Source: CALNXN01 sp942490645 (GTDB taxonomy: Bacteria > Pseudomonadota > Alphaproteobacteria > Rhodobacterales > Rhodobacteraceae). From it: 64,000 nucleotides of DNA. Made by a program: the position numbers and the translations under genes. Positions 7,619 through 16,968 of this stretch are shown here, in pieces; positions within the stretch are counted from its first letter, which is position 1, and each line of letters begins with the position of its first letter. Below the pieces are notes generated by a model. The model made no database searches and was not told the origin of the DNA. It saw only the letters and a program-made list of their open reading frames with translations. The stretch spans positions 39,003 to 103,002 of the forward strand of contig CALNXN010000001.1 in NCBI GenBank assembly GCA_942490645.1, given 5' to 3'.

Positions 7619-10131
7619 GCCTTGCACTGGCCAGCACTTTCGCGCGCCGTGAGTTGCGTGGCGGGCTGAAGGGCTTTCGCATCTTTTTGGCCTGTCTGGC
7701 CTTGGGCGTTGCGGCCATTGCCGCCGTGGGATCTGTGCGCGCCTCCATCGAGGCGGGACTGGCGCGCGAGGGCGCGGCCCTTCTGGGCGGCGATGCAGAG
7801 ATGGATTTCACCTACCGCTTTGCCTCCGAAGACGAACGCGCGTGGATGGCCACCCGCGCCGATGCGGTCTCTGAGGTCGTGGATTTCAGGTCCATGGCCG
7901 TGGTCGGCGACGAACGCGGCCTGACCCAGATCAAGGGCGTCGATGCAGCTTATCCGCTGGTCGGGCGCGTCGGCCTTGCGCCGGACATTCCTCTGGATGA
8001 GGCTCTGTCGAGCGAAAATGGCCTGCCAGGGGCCGTAATGGAGCGTGTGTTGATCGACCGCATGGGCCTTTCTGTCGGAGATACTTTCGCACTGGGCACC
8101 AAGACGTTCCGCCTCACCGCCGTTCTCGAAAATGAGCCTGACAGCGCTGCGGGTGGGTTCGCACTGGGCCCACGCACCATCGTGCGCACCCAAAGTCTCG
8201 AGGGATCGTCCCTGCTGGCCCCCGGCACTTTGTTTTCCACCAAATACCGCCTTGATCTGCCGCCGAATGCGGATCTCGCCGAACTTGAACGCGACGCCCG
8301 CATGGCCTTTGAAGACACAGGCCTGCGATGGACGGATGCGCGCAACGGCGCCCCCGGCGTGGCGGAATTCGTTGACCGTCTGGGCGCCTTCTTGGTGCTC
8401 GTCGGACTGTCAGGTCTTGCTGTGGGCGGCGTTGGCGTTTCTGCGGCGGTGCGCGCATATCTGGCGGGTAAAACCAACGTGATCGCGACACTGCGCACCT
8501 TGGGGGCCGACCGCGCCACAATCTTTCAAACCTATTTCCTGCAAATCGGGGTGTTGTCTGTGGTCGGCATCATGATTGGCGTTGCGTTGGGTGCGCTTGT
8601 GCCGATCCTGCTCGCGCCCCTGATCGAGGCCCGCCTGCCGATTCCGGCCAACCTCGCGATCTACCCGGCACCTTTGGCCGAGGCCGCGATTTACGGGCTG
8701 CTCACGGCCTTTGTCTTTACACTCTGGCCACTGGCACGCACCGAAGACATTCGTGCCGCCACCTTGTTCCGCGATGCACTATCGGCTGGCCCAATGCTGC
8801 CTGCGGCGCGCTATCTATTGGCTATTGCCTTGGGCCTTGGTCTGCTGATTGGACTGGCGGGTTGGTTTTCCGGGACGTGGCGGCTGACGCTCTGGACAGC
8901 GGGCGGCATCGCGGCGGCCCTCGTGATGCTTGCCGCATCGGCCTATCTCATCCGCGTTCTGTCGCGGCAGGGTGGTCGCGTGGCCAAGGGGCGGCCCAGG
9001 TTGCGGTGGGCGCTCGCCGCGATCAGTGGCCCGCGCGAAGGTGCCGCGTCAGTGGTCTTGTCGCTCGGCCTTGGTCTCTCTGTCTTGGCTGCTGTGGGTC
9101 AGATCGACGGCAACCTGCGCAATGCGATCACCGGCAACCTGCCCGACGTGGCGCCGTCGTATTTCTTCGTCGACATTCAAAAAGACCAGATGGAAGGCTA
9201 CACCGAACGGCTTGAAAATGACCCAGCCGTGCGACGCATCCAATCTGCGCCTATGCTGCGCGGCGTGATCACCCGGATCAACGACAAACCCGCCCGTGAG
9301 GTCGCGGGCAACCATTGGGTGCTCGAAGGGGACCGCGGTGTGACCTATTCCGCTGAAATGCCCGCAGGCACCAGGTTGACGGAAGGCACTTGGTGGGCCG
9401 AGAATCACAGTGGCCTGCCCCAGATCAGCTTTGCCGATGAAGAGGCCGAGGAAATGGGGCTCAGCCTTGGCGATACCCTCACCATCAATATTCTGGGCCG
9501 CGACATAACCGGCACCATCACCAGCTTTCGCGAGGTTGATTTTTCGACCGCCGGCATCGGGTTTATCCTGTCGATGAATCCTGCCGCTCTGTCCGGTGCG
9601 CCGCACAGCTTCATTTCGACCGTCTACGCCGAACCCGAGGCCGAAGCCGCCATCCTGCGCGATCTGGCCAATCAATTTCCCAACATCACCGCCATTCGCG
9701 TCCGCGACGCAATCGACCGCGTGGCCGATGTGCTGAGTGGGTTGGCCGCGGCCACGTCCTACGGCGCAGGCGCGACCCTGCTGACGGGCTTTCTGGTCTT
9801 GATCGGCGCAGCGGCGGCAGGAACGTCCGCGCGCACCTATGAGGCCGCCGTGCTCAAAACGCTGGGCGCCACGCGACGCTCCATCCTGATCAGCTTTGCC
9901 CTGCGCGCAGCGCTTCTGGGGCTCTGTGCCGGACTTGTGGCGCTTGGGGCAGGCATCGCTGGCGGCTGGGCCGTCAGCACCTACGTGATGGACACGGATT
10001 TCTCCATCATATGGCCCTCTGCGCTGGTCATCATTGCGGGCGGAGTGCTGGCCACGTTGGCCGCAGGTTTGGCGTTTGCATGGGCCCCGATCAATGCAAG
10101 GCCCGCACAGGTTTTGCGCGCCCGCGAATAG
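7615..10131 (+). CDS. ybbP: FtsX-like ABC permease, YbbP type
   Basis: An 838-residue permease with two FtsX-type units. There is an N-terminal membrane helix near residues 20-45, a large extracytoplasmic domain to about 255, and a cluster of helices from 255 to 400. A second extracytoplasmic domain spans about 490-700, followed by three C-terminal helices ending before INARPAQVLRARE. The C-terminal segment TSARTYEAAVLKTLGATRR is the typical cytoplasmic loop that couples to the ATPase. It is translationally coupled to ybbA and convergent with gcvP, with only three bases between their stops. Confidence 0.9.
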   Translation: MSLALASTFARRELRGGLKGFRIFLACLALGVAAIAAVGSVRASIEAGLAREGAALLGGDAEMDFTYRFASEDERAWMATRADAVSEVVDFRSMAVVGDERGLTQIKGVDAAYPLVGRVGLAPDIPLDEALSSENGLPGAVMERVLIDRMGLSVGDTFALGTKTFRLTAVLENEPDSAAGGFALGPRTIVRTQSLEGSSLLAPGTLFSTKYRLDLPPNADLAELERDARMAFEDTGLRWTDARNGAPGVAEFVDRLGAFLVLVGLSGLAVGGVGVSAAVRAYLAGKTNVIATLRTLGADRATIFQTYFLQIGVLSVVGIMIGVALGALVPILLAPLIEARLPIPANLAIYPAPLAEAAIYGLLTAFVFTLWPLARTEDIRAATLFRDALSAGPMLPAARYLLAIALGLGLLIGLAGWFSGTWRLTLWTAGGIAAALVMLAASAYLIRVLSRQGGRVAKGRPRLRWALAAISGPREGAASVVLSLGLGLSVLAAVGQIDGNLRNAITGNLPDVAPSYFFVDIQKDQMEGYTERLENDPAVRRIQSAPMLRGVITRINDKPAREVAGNHWVLEGDRGVTYSAEMPAGTRLTEGTWWAENHSGLPQISFADEEAEEMGLSLGDTLTINILGRDITGTITSFREVDFSTAGIGFILSMNPAALSGAPHSFISTVYAEPEAEAAILRDLANQFPNITAIRVRDAIDRVADVLSGLAAATSYGAGATLLTGFLVLIGAAAAGTSARTYEAAVLKTLGATRRSILISFALRAALLGLCAGLVALGAGIAGGWAVSTYVMDTDFSIIWPSALVIIAGGVLATLAAGLAFAWAPINARPAQVLRARE

Positions 10132-10134
10132 CGC

Positions 10135-12978
10135 CTACTCGGCAGCTTCAGCGTAATCTTCTAATGGCGGGCAAGTACACACCAGATGTCGATCGCCATA
10201 GACATTGTCGACCCGGTTCACCGGCGGCCAGTATTTATCCACCCGGAACGCACCCGGCGGGAAACAACCCTGCTCGCGGCTGTAAGGCCGGTCCCAATCG
10301 CCGACCAGATCCTCGACCGTATGCGGCGCATTTTTCAGCGGGTTGTTGGCGGGATCAATCCGTTTTGCTTCAATGTCCGCTATCTCGGCACGGATCGCCA
10401 GCATGGCATCGCAAAACCGGTCAAGCTCGGCCTTGGTTTCGCTTTCTGTCGGCTCAACCATCAAGGTGCCTGCCACGGGCCAGCTCATCGTCGGGGCGTG
10501 GAACCCGCAATCCATCAACCGCTTGGCGATGTCTTCGACCGTGACGCCTGCGCTCTCCTCAAAGGGGCGCACATCCAGAATGCACTCATGCGCGACGCGC
10601 CCTGATGGCCCGCGATACAGAACCTCAAACGCCCCCTCCAGCCGCTTGGCAATGTAGTTGGCGTTCAGAATGGCAACACGCGTCGCCTGCGTCAGACCCT
10701 CGCCGCCCATCATCAGACAATAGGCCCAGCTGATCGGCAACAGAGATGGCGACCCAAAAGGCGCTGCAGAAACCGCCCCTTCGCCGGTGTTCGGATCACC
10801 GGGCAGATGCGGCACCAGATGCGCCTTGACGCCGATAGGGCCCATGCCAGGCCCACCGCCACCATGCGGAATGCAGAACGTCTTGTGCAGGTTCAGGTGG
10901 CTGACGTCGCCACCCAGATCACCGGGGCGGCTCAAGCCCACCATGGCGTTCATATTGGCCCCGTCGATATACACCTGACCGCCATGCGCATGGGTGATGC
11001 TGGTCACTTCGGTCACGGTTTCCTCAAACACGCCGTGCGTAGAGGGATAGGTGATCATGCAGGCCGCAAGGTTGTCCGAATGCGCCTCGGCTTTGGCGCG
11101 AAAATCCTCGACATCGATGTCGCCATTGTCGGCGGATTTTATGACCACGACCTTCCACCCGACCATCTGCGCGCTGGCTGGGTTCGTGCCATGTGCACTC
11201 ATCGGGATCAGACAGACATTGCGGTGATCCTGACCCTGACTGCGGTGGTAGGCGGCAATGGTCAACAAACCCGCGTATTCGCCCTGCGCGCCCGAGTTGG
11301 GCTGCATAGAGATCGCATCATAGCCCGTGATCTCGCACAGCTTTGCACTCAGATCATCAATCATCTCGGTATAGCCTGCCGCCTGATCCGTGGGCGCGTA
11401 AGGATGGATCAGCGAAAACTCGCGCCAACTCACGGGCATCATCTCGGCCGCCGAATTCAACTTCATGGTACACGACCCAAGCGGGATCATCGCGCGGTCC
11501 AGCGCCAGATCACGATCCGCAAGACGCCGCATGTAGCGCATCATTTCCGTCTCGGCGCGGTTCATGTGAAAGATCGGGTGCGTCAGGTAATCCGTCGTGC
11601 GCAGCATCTCTTCGGGAAACCGGTAATCAGGCTTGAAATCCCGGTCGGTTTTTTCAATGCCGAACGCGCGCCATACCGCCTCGATCGTGGCTGGGCGACA
11701 GCGCTCATCCATGCTGATCCCCACGCGGGTTTCACCAACACGGCGCAGGTTGACGCCTTCATCGACCGCCGACTTGAGAACCGCCGACTGCAAGGGACCC
11801 ACGTCCACCGTGATGGTGTCGAAAAACGCCTGCGGGTCGACCTTGAAGCCAGACGCTTCCAACCCCTTGGCCAGCCGAACGGTCTTGCGGTGAATACGCT
11901 GCGCAATCGCTTTCAGGCCCTCGGGCCCATGGAACACAGCATACATCGACGCCATCACAGCCAATAACGCCTGTGCCGTGCACACGTTCGACGTCGCCTT
12001 TTCGCGGCGGATGTGCTGCTCGCGCGTCTGCAGTGACAATCGATAGGCACGGTTGCCATGGGAGTCGACCGACACCCCGACAATACGCCCCGGCATCGCC
12101 CGCTTTAGCGCATCGCGGCAAGCCAGATAAGCCGCGTGCGGCCCGCCATACCCCTCCGGCACCCCAAACCTCTGGGTTGAGCCGACAGCGATATCCGCGC
12201 CCATCGCACCCGGCTCTTTCAGCAGCGTCAGCGAAAGCGGATCCGCCGAAACCACCCCGATCGCCTGATGCGCGTGCAGCGCTTCGATCTGCGGGGTGAA
12301 ATCCCGCACGTGCCCATAGGTGCCCGGATACTGAAACAACGCACCAAAAACCGCCGCTGCATCCATCTTGTCCGGATTGCCGACAATCACCTCAATTCCC
12401 AAAGGTGCCGCACGGGTACGGATCACCGCGATATTCTGCGGATGGCAATCGCGATCCACGAAAAACGCCCGCGCCTTGGATTTCGCCACACGCAGCGCCA
12501 TCGTCATCGCCTCCGCACAGGCCGTCGCCTCATCCAAAAGCGACGCATTGGCCACCTCCAGCCCTGTCAGATCGCTCACCATGGTCTGAAAATTCAATAA
12601 CGCCTCAAGACGCCCTTGGCTGATCTCTGGTTGATATGGCGTATAGGCCGTGTACCAAGCCGGATTTTCCAAAATGTTACGCTGAATGGCCGGCGGCGTG
12701 ACCGTCCCATGATACCCCTGTCCGATCAGCGACGTCAGCACCTTGTTCTTGGCAGCCGTAATGCGCAGATGCTCCAACACCTCGCGCTCCGACATTGCCT
12801 TGCCAAAATCCAATGGCGCCTTCTGCCGAATGGACTTCGGTAATGTGTCCTCCATCAGCGCATTCAGAGAAGGTGCACCTACAACATCCAACATATCCGA
12901 CATCTCCGCCGGTGACGGGCCAATATGTCGCCGGTTGGCGAAATCATAAGGAAGGTATTCGGTCGGCTTGAAGGTCAT
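10135..12978 (-). CDS. gcvP: Glycine dehydrogenase (decarboxylating), P-protein
   Basis: A 947-residue full-length single-chain P-protein with two homologous halves. The pyridoxal-phosphate lysine lies in HLNLHKTFCIPHGGGG at about residue 699. It decarboxylates glycine and transfers the aminomethyl group to lipoylated GcvH. GAGGG precedes the ATG. It is the last gene of gcvT-gcvH-gcvP, 58 bp after gcvH, and is therefore under the glycine riboswitch upstream of gcvT. Confidence 0.97.
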   Translation of the reverse strand: MTFKPTEYLPYDFANRRHIGPSPAEMSDMLDVVGAPSLNALMEDTLPKSIRQKAPLDFGKAMSEREVLEHLRITAAKNKVLTSLIGQGYHGTVTPPAIQRNILENPAWYTAYTPYQPEISQGRLEALLNFQTMVSDLTGLEVANASLLDEATACAEAMTMALRVAKSKARAFFVDRDCHPQNIAVIRTRAAPLGIEVIVGNPDKMDAAAVFGALFQYPGTYGHVRDFTPQIEALHAHQAIGVVSADPLSLTLLKEPGAMGADIAVGSTQRFGVPEGYGGPHAAYLACRDALKRAMPGRIVGVSVDSHGNRAYRLSLQTREQHIRREKATSNVCTAQALLAVMASMYAVFHGPEGLKAIAQRIHRKTVRLAKGLEASGFKVDPQAFFDTITVDVGPLQSAVLKSAVDEGVNLRRVGETRVGISMDERCRPATIEAVWRAFGIEKTDRDFKPDYRFPEEMLRTTDYLTHPIFHMNRAETEMMRYMRRLADRDLALDRAMIPLGSCTMKLNSAAEMMPVSWREFSLIHPYAPTDQAAGYTEMIDDLSAKLCEITGYDAISMQPNSGAQGEYAGLLTIAAYHRSQGQDHRNVCLIPMSAHGTNPASAQMVGWKVVVIKSADNGDIDVEDFRAKAEAHSDNLAACMITYPSTHGVFEETVTEVTSITHAHGGQVYIDGANMNAMVGLSRPGDLGGDVSHLNLHKTFCIPHGGGGPGMGPIGVKAHLVPHLPGDPNTGEGAVSAAPFGSPSLLPISWAYCLMMGGEGLTQATRVAILNANYIAKRLEGAFEVLYRGPSGRVAHECILDVRPFEESAGVTVEDIAKRLMDCGFHAPTMSWPVAGTLMVEPTESETKAELDRFCDAMLAIRAEIADIEAKRIDPANNPLKNAPHTVEDLVGDWDRPYSREQGCFPPGAFRVDKYWPPVNRVDNVYGDRHLVCTCPPLEDYAEAAE

Positions 12979-13036
12979 GGCGCATCCCTCGCTTCATTGT
13001 TCCAAAAATATGCAAAACCCCGGGCGGCAATCCGCG

Positions 13037-13396
13037 CTACTTGATGAAGGCCTGATAAGCCGCCTCATCCATAAAATCATCCAGCTGGCTCGGATCACTC
13101 ACCGTCATCTTGAAAAACCACGCCTCGCCTTGAGCGTCTTCGTTCACGAGCGCCGGATTATCGGTCAAAGCCGTATTCACCTCCGTGATCTCTCCATCCA
13201 CCGGTGCCAGAATGTCCGAGGCCGCCTTCACGCTTTCGATGACAACCACCTCGTCGTCCTTGCTCACGGTCGTACCTTCCTCGGGCAGCTCGATGAACAC
13301 CACGTCGCCCAACTGCTCGGCCGCGTGAATCGTAATGCCGACGACCATTTCATCGCCATCTTCGCGCAGCCACTCGTGCTCCTCGGTAAATTTCAT
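13037..13396 (-). CDS. gcvH: Glycine cleavage system H protein
   Basis: A 119-residue lipoyl carrier. The lipoylated lysine is K57 in VVIESVKAASD. Two starts are possible. ATG at 13402 (MTMKF) overlaps the gcvT stop as ATGA, but AAAGGA is only three bases away from it. ATG at 13396 (MKFTEEHEW) has nine-base spacing and the usual family N-terminus, and is preferred. GcvH shuttles the methylamine intermediate between P- and T-protein and is co-transcribed with both. Confidence 0.95.
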   Translation of the reverse strand: MKFTEEHEWLREDGDEMVVGITIHAAEQLGDVVFIELPEEGTTVSKDDEVVVIESVKAASDILAPVDGEITEVNTALTDNPALVNEDAQGEAWFFKMTVSDPSQLDDFMDEAAYQAFIK

Positions 13397-13398
13397 AG

Positions 13399-14544
13399 TC
13401 ATTCGTCCTTTCGTATTGATGTTCGTTTGAAAGTCGCGGGAACAAACGGCAAAGCGGCGACCCGTACTGGCAACCTCTTGCCGCGCACCTCGCCCCATAG
13501 CGCCTGACCCGGTGTGCTGAGCGCCTCGGGCACATATCCCATGGCCACCGGCGCGCCGACGGTAGGTCCGAACCCGCCTGACGTTACCGTCCCAACGGCC
13601 GTCTCGCTCGCTTCCGTCTCAAAAAGCGGCACACCTTCGCGCATCGGCGCGCGGCCCTCGGGCGCCAGACCAACACGACGCCGTTGCGGTGGCTTGCCCA
13701 AGACATGCAACAACACCGCGTCACCCGGAAACCCGCCTTCTCGCATGCCACCTTTGCGGCGTACCTTTTGAATGGACCAACTCAACGCGGCCTCCGCAGG
13801 TGTAACGCCCGCATCCATGTCATGACCATAAAGGCACAAGCCCGCTTCCAAACGCAGGGAATCGCGTGCCCCTAACCCAATGGGCGCTACCTCTGGCGCA
13901 TCGAGCAGCACGCGCGCCAGCGCCTCCGCCTGATCCCCAGCAACCGACAGCTCAAACCCGTCTTCGCCGGTATATCCCGACCGCGACGCCCAAACCGGGA
14001 TGCCGGCCAACTGCAACGCCGCGCAATCCATGAACCGCATGTCTTTCACCGCCGGGTCCAATCGCGCCAGCACGGCCTCGGACATCGGTCCTTGAAGGGC
14101 AATCAGCCCCTGCCCCTCCAACACGCTGACCGACAGTGCCGGTTCCAATGACAGCTTCATGCGCGCAATGTCTGTGTCTTTGCACGCGGCATTGACCACC
14201 ACGAAAAGCGCATCCCCGCGCCGCGCAAACATCAGATCGTCCTCGATCCCGCCCTGTGCATTGGTGAACAAACCATAGCGTTGCCGCCCGTCGGCAAGGT
14301 CCAGTACGTCCATGGGCACCAGCCGTTCGAACCCAAGGGCCACATCTTCCCATGCAGGTCCGGTGACCAATATCTGGCCCATGTGGCTGACATCAAACAG
14401 TCCGGCCTGTGCGCGTGTGTGATTATGCTCCTGCATCACACCCATCGGGTATTGCACCGGCATCGAATACCCGGCGAAAGGCACCATCTTGGCACCCAAT
14501 TCATCATGCAGCGCTGTCAACGGAGTGGAATTCAATTGCGTCAT
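13399..14544 (-). CDS. gcvT: Aminomethyltransferase (glycine cleavage T protein)
   Basis: A 381-residue T-protein. Family landmarks are MVPFAGYSMPVQYPMGV near the N-terminus, GYTGEDGFEL for folate binding, and LRLEAGLCLYGHDMD. It releases ammonia and forms 5,10-methylenetetrahydrofolate from the aminomethyl group. It is the first gene of the operon, with GAGG before the ATG. The leader of about 230 nt contains a tandem glycine riboswitch. Confidence 0.96.
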   Translation of the reverse strand: MTQLNSTPLTALHDELGAKMVPFAGYSMPVQYPMGVMQEHNHTRAQAGLFDVSHMGQILVTGPAWEDVALGFERLVPMDVLDLADGRQRYGLFTNAQGGIEDDLMFARRGDALFVVVNAACKDTDIARMKLSLEPALSVSVLEGQGLIALQGPMSEAVLARLDPAVKDMRFMDCAALQLAGIPVWASRSGYTGEDGFELSVAGDQAEALARVLLDAPEVAPIGLGARDSLRLEAGLCLYGHDMDAGVTPAEAALSWSIQKVRRKGGMREGGFPGDAVLLHVLGKPPQRRRVGLAPEGRAPMREGVPLFETEASETAVGTVTSGGFGPTVGAPVAMGYVPEALSTPGQALWGEVRGKRLPVRVAALPFVPATFKRTSIRKDE

Positions 14545-14625
14545 CCGGCCTCACAAGCACGTGCCGGGTATCGCGGAATTGCAACCGGCATCTGATGCAC
14601 AGCCTATCAGCCATGCCCTGATGCC

Positions 14626-14776
14626 CCCTCTGTCCTTTGGCCTGAGATCGTTATCCCTTCGGCGGATGCGTGCGGCATCACTCTCCAGAGTGTTGTCACC
14701 CATGACGGTCCTTGCGCCTGAGAGTTTCCGGGGCGGTTGCTCCTTCGGCACCGGCACGTGCGCCGGTTCTCCCGTC
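14626..14776 (-). ncRNA. Tandem glycine riboswitch
   Basis: Two glycine aptamers lie in series on the minus strand. Aptamer I (about 14776-14706) has GGGAGA, then GCCGAAGGAGCAA, then GGAAACTCTCAGG and AAGGACC. Aptamer II (about 14694-14626) has CTCTGGAGAG, GCCGAAGGGATAAC, ATCTCAGGC and AAAGGACAGAG. These are the conserved cores of the class, which binds glycine and usually switches gcv genes on. The second aptamer ends about 80 nt before the gcvT start. The expression platform is not obvious. Confidence 0.95.
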
Positions 14777-14789
14777 TGGGTACGGTCAA

Positions 14790-14817
14790 GCTATGCCGCC
14801 TAGGCGGGTTTGGTCAA
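14790..14817 (-). promoter_or_regulatory. Candidate promoter of the gcv operon
   Basis: On the minus strand TTGACC (14817-14812) and CATAGC (14795-14790) are separated by 16 bases, just upstream of the riboswitch. The spacer is almost entirely a perfect 12-bp palindrome, CCGCCTAGGCGG at 14796-14807, which could be an operator. The -10 is weak, so the assignment is tentative. Confidence 0.45.
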
Positions 14818-14878
14818 GCGCCCTTGTCTCTGTGTCCGCCAAATGATTGAGTGCCGCAAACGCAACCCAGAGGATGCA

Positions 14879-15469
14879 ATGTCAGACCCCTATTTCTTTG
14901 GCTATGGCAGCTTGGTCAATGACGCCACCCACACCTATCCCGATGCGCGTCCCGCCCTGCTTCAAGGCTGGCGGCGCGCTTGGGTGGGCAGTCAGATGCG
15001 CGGGGTTGTCCTGCTAACCGCTGTTCAATCGCCCGGCGATGCAATCGACGGGCTGGTCGCGGCGGTGCCTAGCGGCGACTGGGCCGCGCTGGACAAACGT
15101 GAAGAAGGCTATGACCGGCTCTGGACACAGGATGTGTCTGATCATGCATTGCCGCACGCTCCCGAGATGGCGGTCTATTCCGTGCACCCGGACCGGCGCC
15201 GCGATACATCCGAGCAGGTTATTTTGCAAAGCTATCTGGACGTTGTGATCCAAGGCTTTTCGCGCGTCTTCGGTGAAGACGGTGTGACACGGTTTTTCGA
15301 CACAACGATTGGCTGGCACACCCCGATCCTGAATGACCGCGCGGATCCGATCTATCCCCGCCACCAGCGTCTGAGCGCGCAGGAAACGGCGCTCGTCGAT
15401 CATCACATTGTCCGGGTCGGCGGCACGGTCCGCGCAGCAAATGCCGCGTCAGGCGCGCACCGGTTTTAA
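14879..15469 (+). CDS. Gamma-glutamylcyclotransferase-like (AIG2/ChaC fold) protein
   Basis: A 196-residue protein that opens with YFFGYGSLVN, the substrate-binding signature of the gamma-glutamylcyclotransferase fold. A catalytic-type acidic residue is present in KREEGYDRL. Members release 5-oxoproline from gamma-glutamyl peptides or glutathione; the substrate here is unknown. The start at MSDPYF is supported by GAGG six bases upstream and puts it divergent from the gcv operon. Its TAA overlaps the convergent gltX stop in a shared TTAA. Confidence 0.8.
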   Translation: MSDPYFFGYGSLVNDATHTYPDARPALLQGWRRAWVGSQMRGVVLLTAVQSPGDAIDGLVAAVPSGDWAALDKREEGYDRLWTQDVSDHALPHAPEMAVYSVHPDRRRDTSEQVILQSYLDVVIQGFSRVFGEDGVTRFFDTTIGWHTPILNDRADPIYPRHQRLSAQETALVDHHIVRVGGTVRAANAASGAHRF

Positions 15470-16791
15470 CTGCGCGCTTTGATTACCTGAAGCAAAGGCA
15501 GCACCGCAGACATATCGGGGCCATGGCTTTGCCCGGTCAACGCCTTGCGCAGCGGCATGAACAGCCCGCGCCCCTTGCGGCCGGTCGCCTCTTTGACGGC
15601 CGCCGTCCATGTGCCCCATGTCTGTGCATCAAACGGCCCCTCGGGCAGCAGCGTCATGGCCTGCGCCACGAACTCCGCGTCTTCTTCGTCTATCACCGGG
15701 TCGACGCCATCGCGAAAGAGGTGCCACCACCCCTCAAGATCGTCGAGGGTGGTGATGTTTTCCCGCGTGACCTCCCAGAACTGGGCTGCCATATCGTCAG
15801 GCACGCCAATAGCTGCTACCTTTTCCGCGACCTCTTCCAGCGGCAGGCCGGCCAGATAGCGCGCAGTCAGCGGAAAGAGGTCCTGTTCGTCGAATTTCGT
15901 TGGCGCCGATCCAAAGCGCGTGATGTCGAACCCGTCGATCAGCGCGCCCATATCCGTGCGCAACTCCACCGGATCGGACGATCCCAGCCGCGCCATCAGT
16001 GACAAGATTGCCATCGGGTGAATGCCCTGCGCGCGCAAATCCTTCAGCGCCAACGCCCCCAACCGCTTGCTCAGCGCCTCGCCCTGCGGCCCGGTCAGCA
16101 GTGAGTGGTGCGCAAAGGCTGGCATCGTCCCGCCCAGCGCCTGAATGATCTGAATTTGCGTCGCGGTGTTGGTCACATGATCGGACCCGCGCACAACATG
16201 GGTCACGCCCATCTCGGTGTCATCGACAACGCTGGCCAGCGTGTAGAGGATCTGACCATCGCCCCGGATCAGCACCGGATCAGACACCGATGCTGCATCA
16301 ATCGAGATGTCGCCCAGGATACCGTCCGTCCAGTCAATACGTTCGTGATCCAGCTTGAACCGCCACACGCCGCTGCCACGTTCAGCGCGCAGTGCCGCGC
16401 GCTCGTCGTCGCTTAATGCAAGGGCCGCGCGGTCATAGACGGGCGGCTTGCCCATGTTCAGCTGTTTCTTGCGCTTGAGGTCCAACTCCGTCGGCGTCTC
16501 GAACGCCTCATAGAACCGCCCGATTTCGCGCAGTTTGTCCGCCGCCGCATGATACCGGTCAAGCCGCTCGGATTGACGCTCGACCCGGTCCCAATGCAGG
16601 CCCAACCACTCCAGATCGCGCTTGATCCCGTCGACGTATTCTTCCTTGGACCGCTCCGGGTCCGTATCGTCGATCCGCAAAATGAACGTGCCGCCCGCCT
16701 GCCGCGCGATCAGAAAGTTCATCAGCGCCGCGCGCAGGTTGCCAATATGCAGATGGCCGGTCGGCGAAGGGGCAAAGCGAGTCGTCGTCAT
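15466..16791 (-). CDS. gltX: Glutamate-tRNA ligase
   Basis: A 441-residue class I aminoacyl-tRNA synthetase. The HIGH-type motif is HLHIGN (residues 13-18) in RFAPSPTGHLHIGNLR, and the KMSKS-type motif is LSKRLGAL near residue 240. It charges tRNA-Glu. AGGAG lies nine bases before the ATG; a much longer upstream extension of the frame is rejected as it runs into the neighbouring gene. Alphaproteobacteria often carry two gltX copies, one able to misacylate tRNA-Gln; which type this is cannot be decided here. Confidence 0.95.
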   Translation of the reverse strand: MTTTRFAPSPTGHLHIGNLRAALMNFLIARQAGGTFILRIDDTDPERSKEEYVDGIKRDLEWLGLHWDRVERQSERLDRYHAAADKLREIGRFYEAFETPTELDLKRKKQLNMGKPPVYDRAALALSDDERAALRAERGSGVWRFKLDHERIDWTDGILGDISIDAASVSDPVLIRGDGQILYTLASVVDDTEMGVTHVVRGSDHVTNTATQIQIIQALGGTMPAFAHHSLLTGPQGEALSKRLGALALKDLRAQGIHPMAILSLMARLGSSDPVELRTDMGALIDGFDITRFGSAPTKFDEQDLFPLTARYLAGLPLEEVAEKVAAIGVPDDMAAQFWEVTRENITTLDDLEGWWHLFRDGVDPVIDEEDAEFVAQAMTLLPEGPFDAQTWGTWTAAVKEATGRKGRGLFMPLRKALTGQSHGPDMSAVLPLLQVIKARS

Positions 16792-16968
16792 AGCGGTGTT
16801 CTCCTGGTTCGCGCGATGGCTTGTCACAGGGGCATGCGATTGTCCAGCAACGCGCACGCCAAGCCCAGATGACGCAAAAATGAACATATGTTGCGCGTTT
16901 ATGAGGTTGGCGTGCGCGCTCGTCGCTCTACCTATAGTCGCGTTCCAACAGAAAAGGACCGTCTTTCG

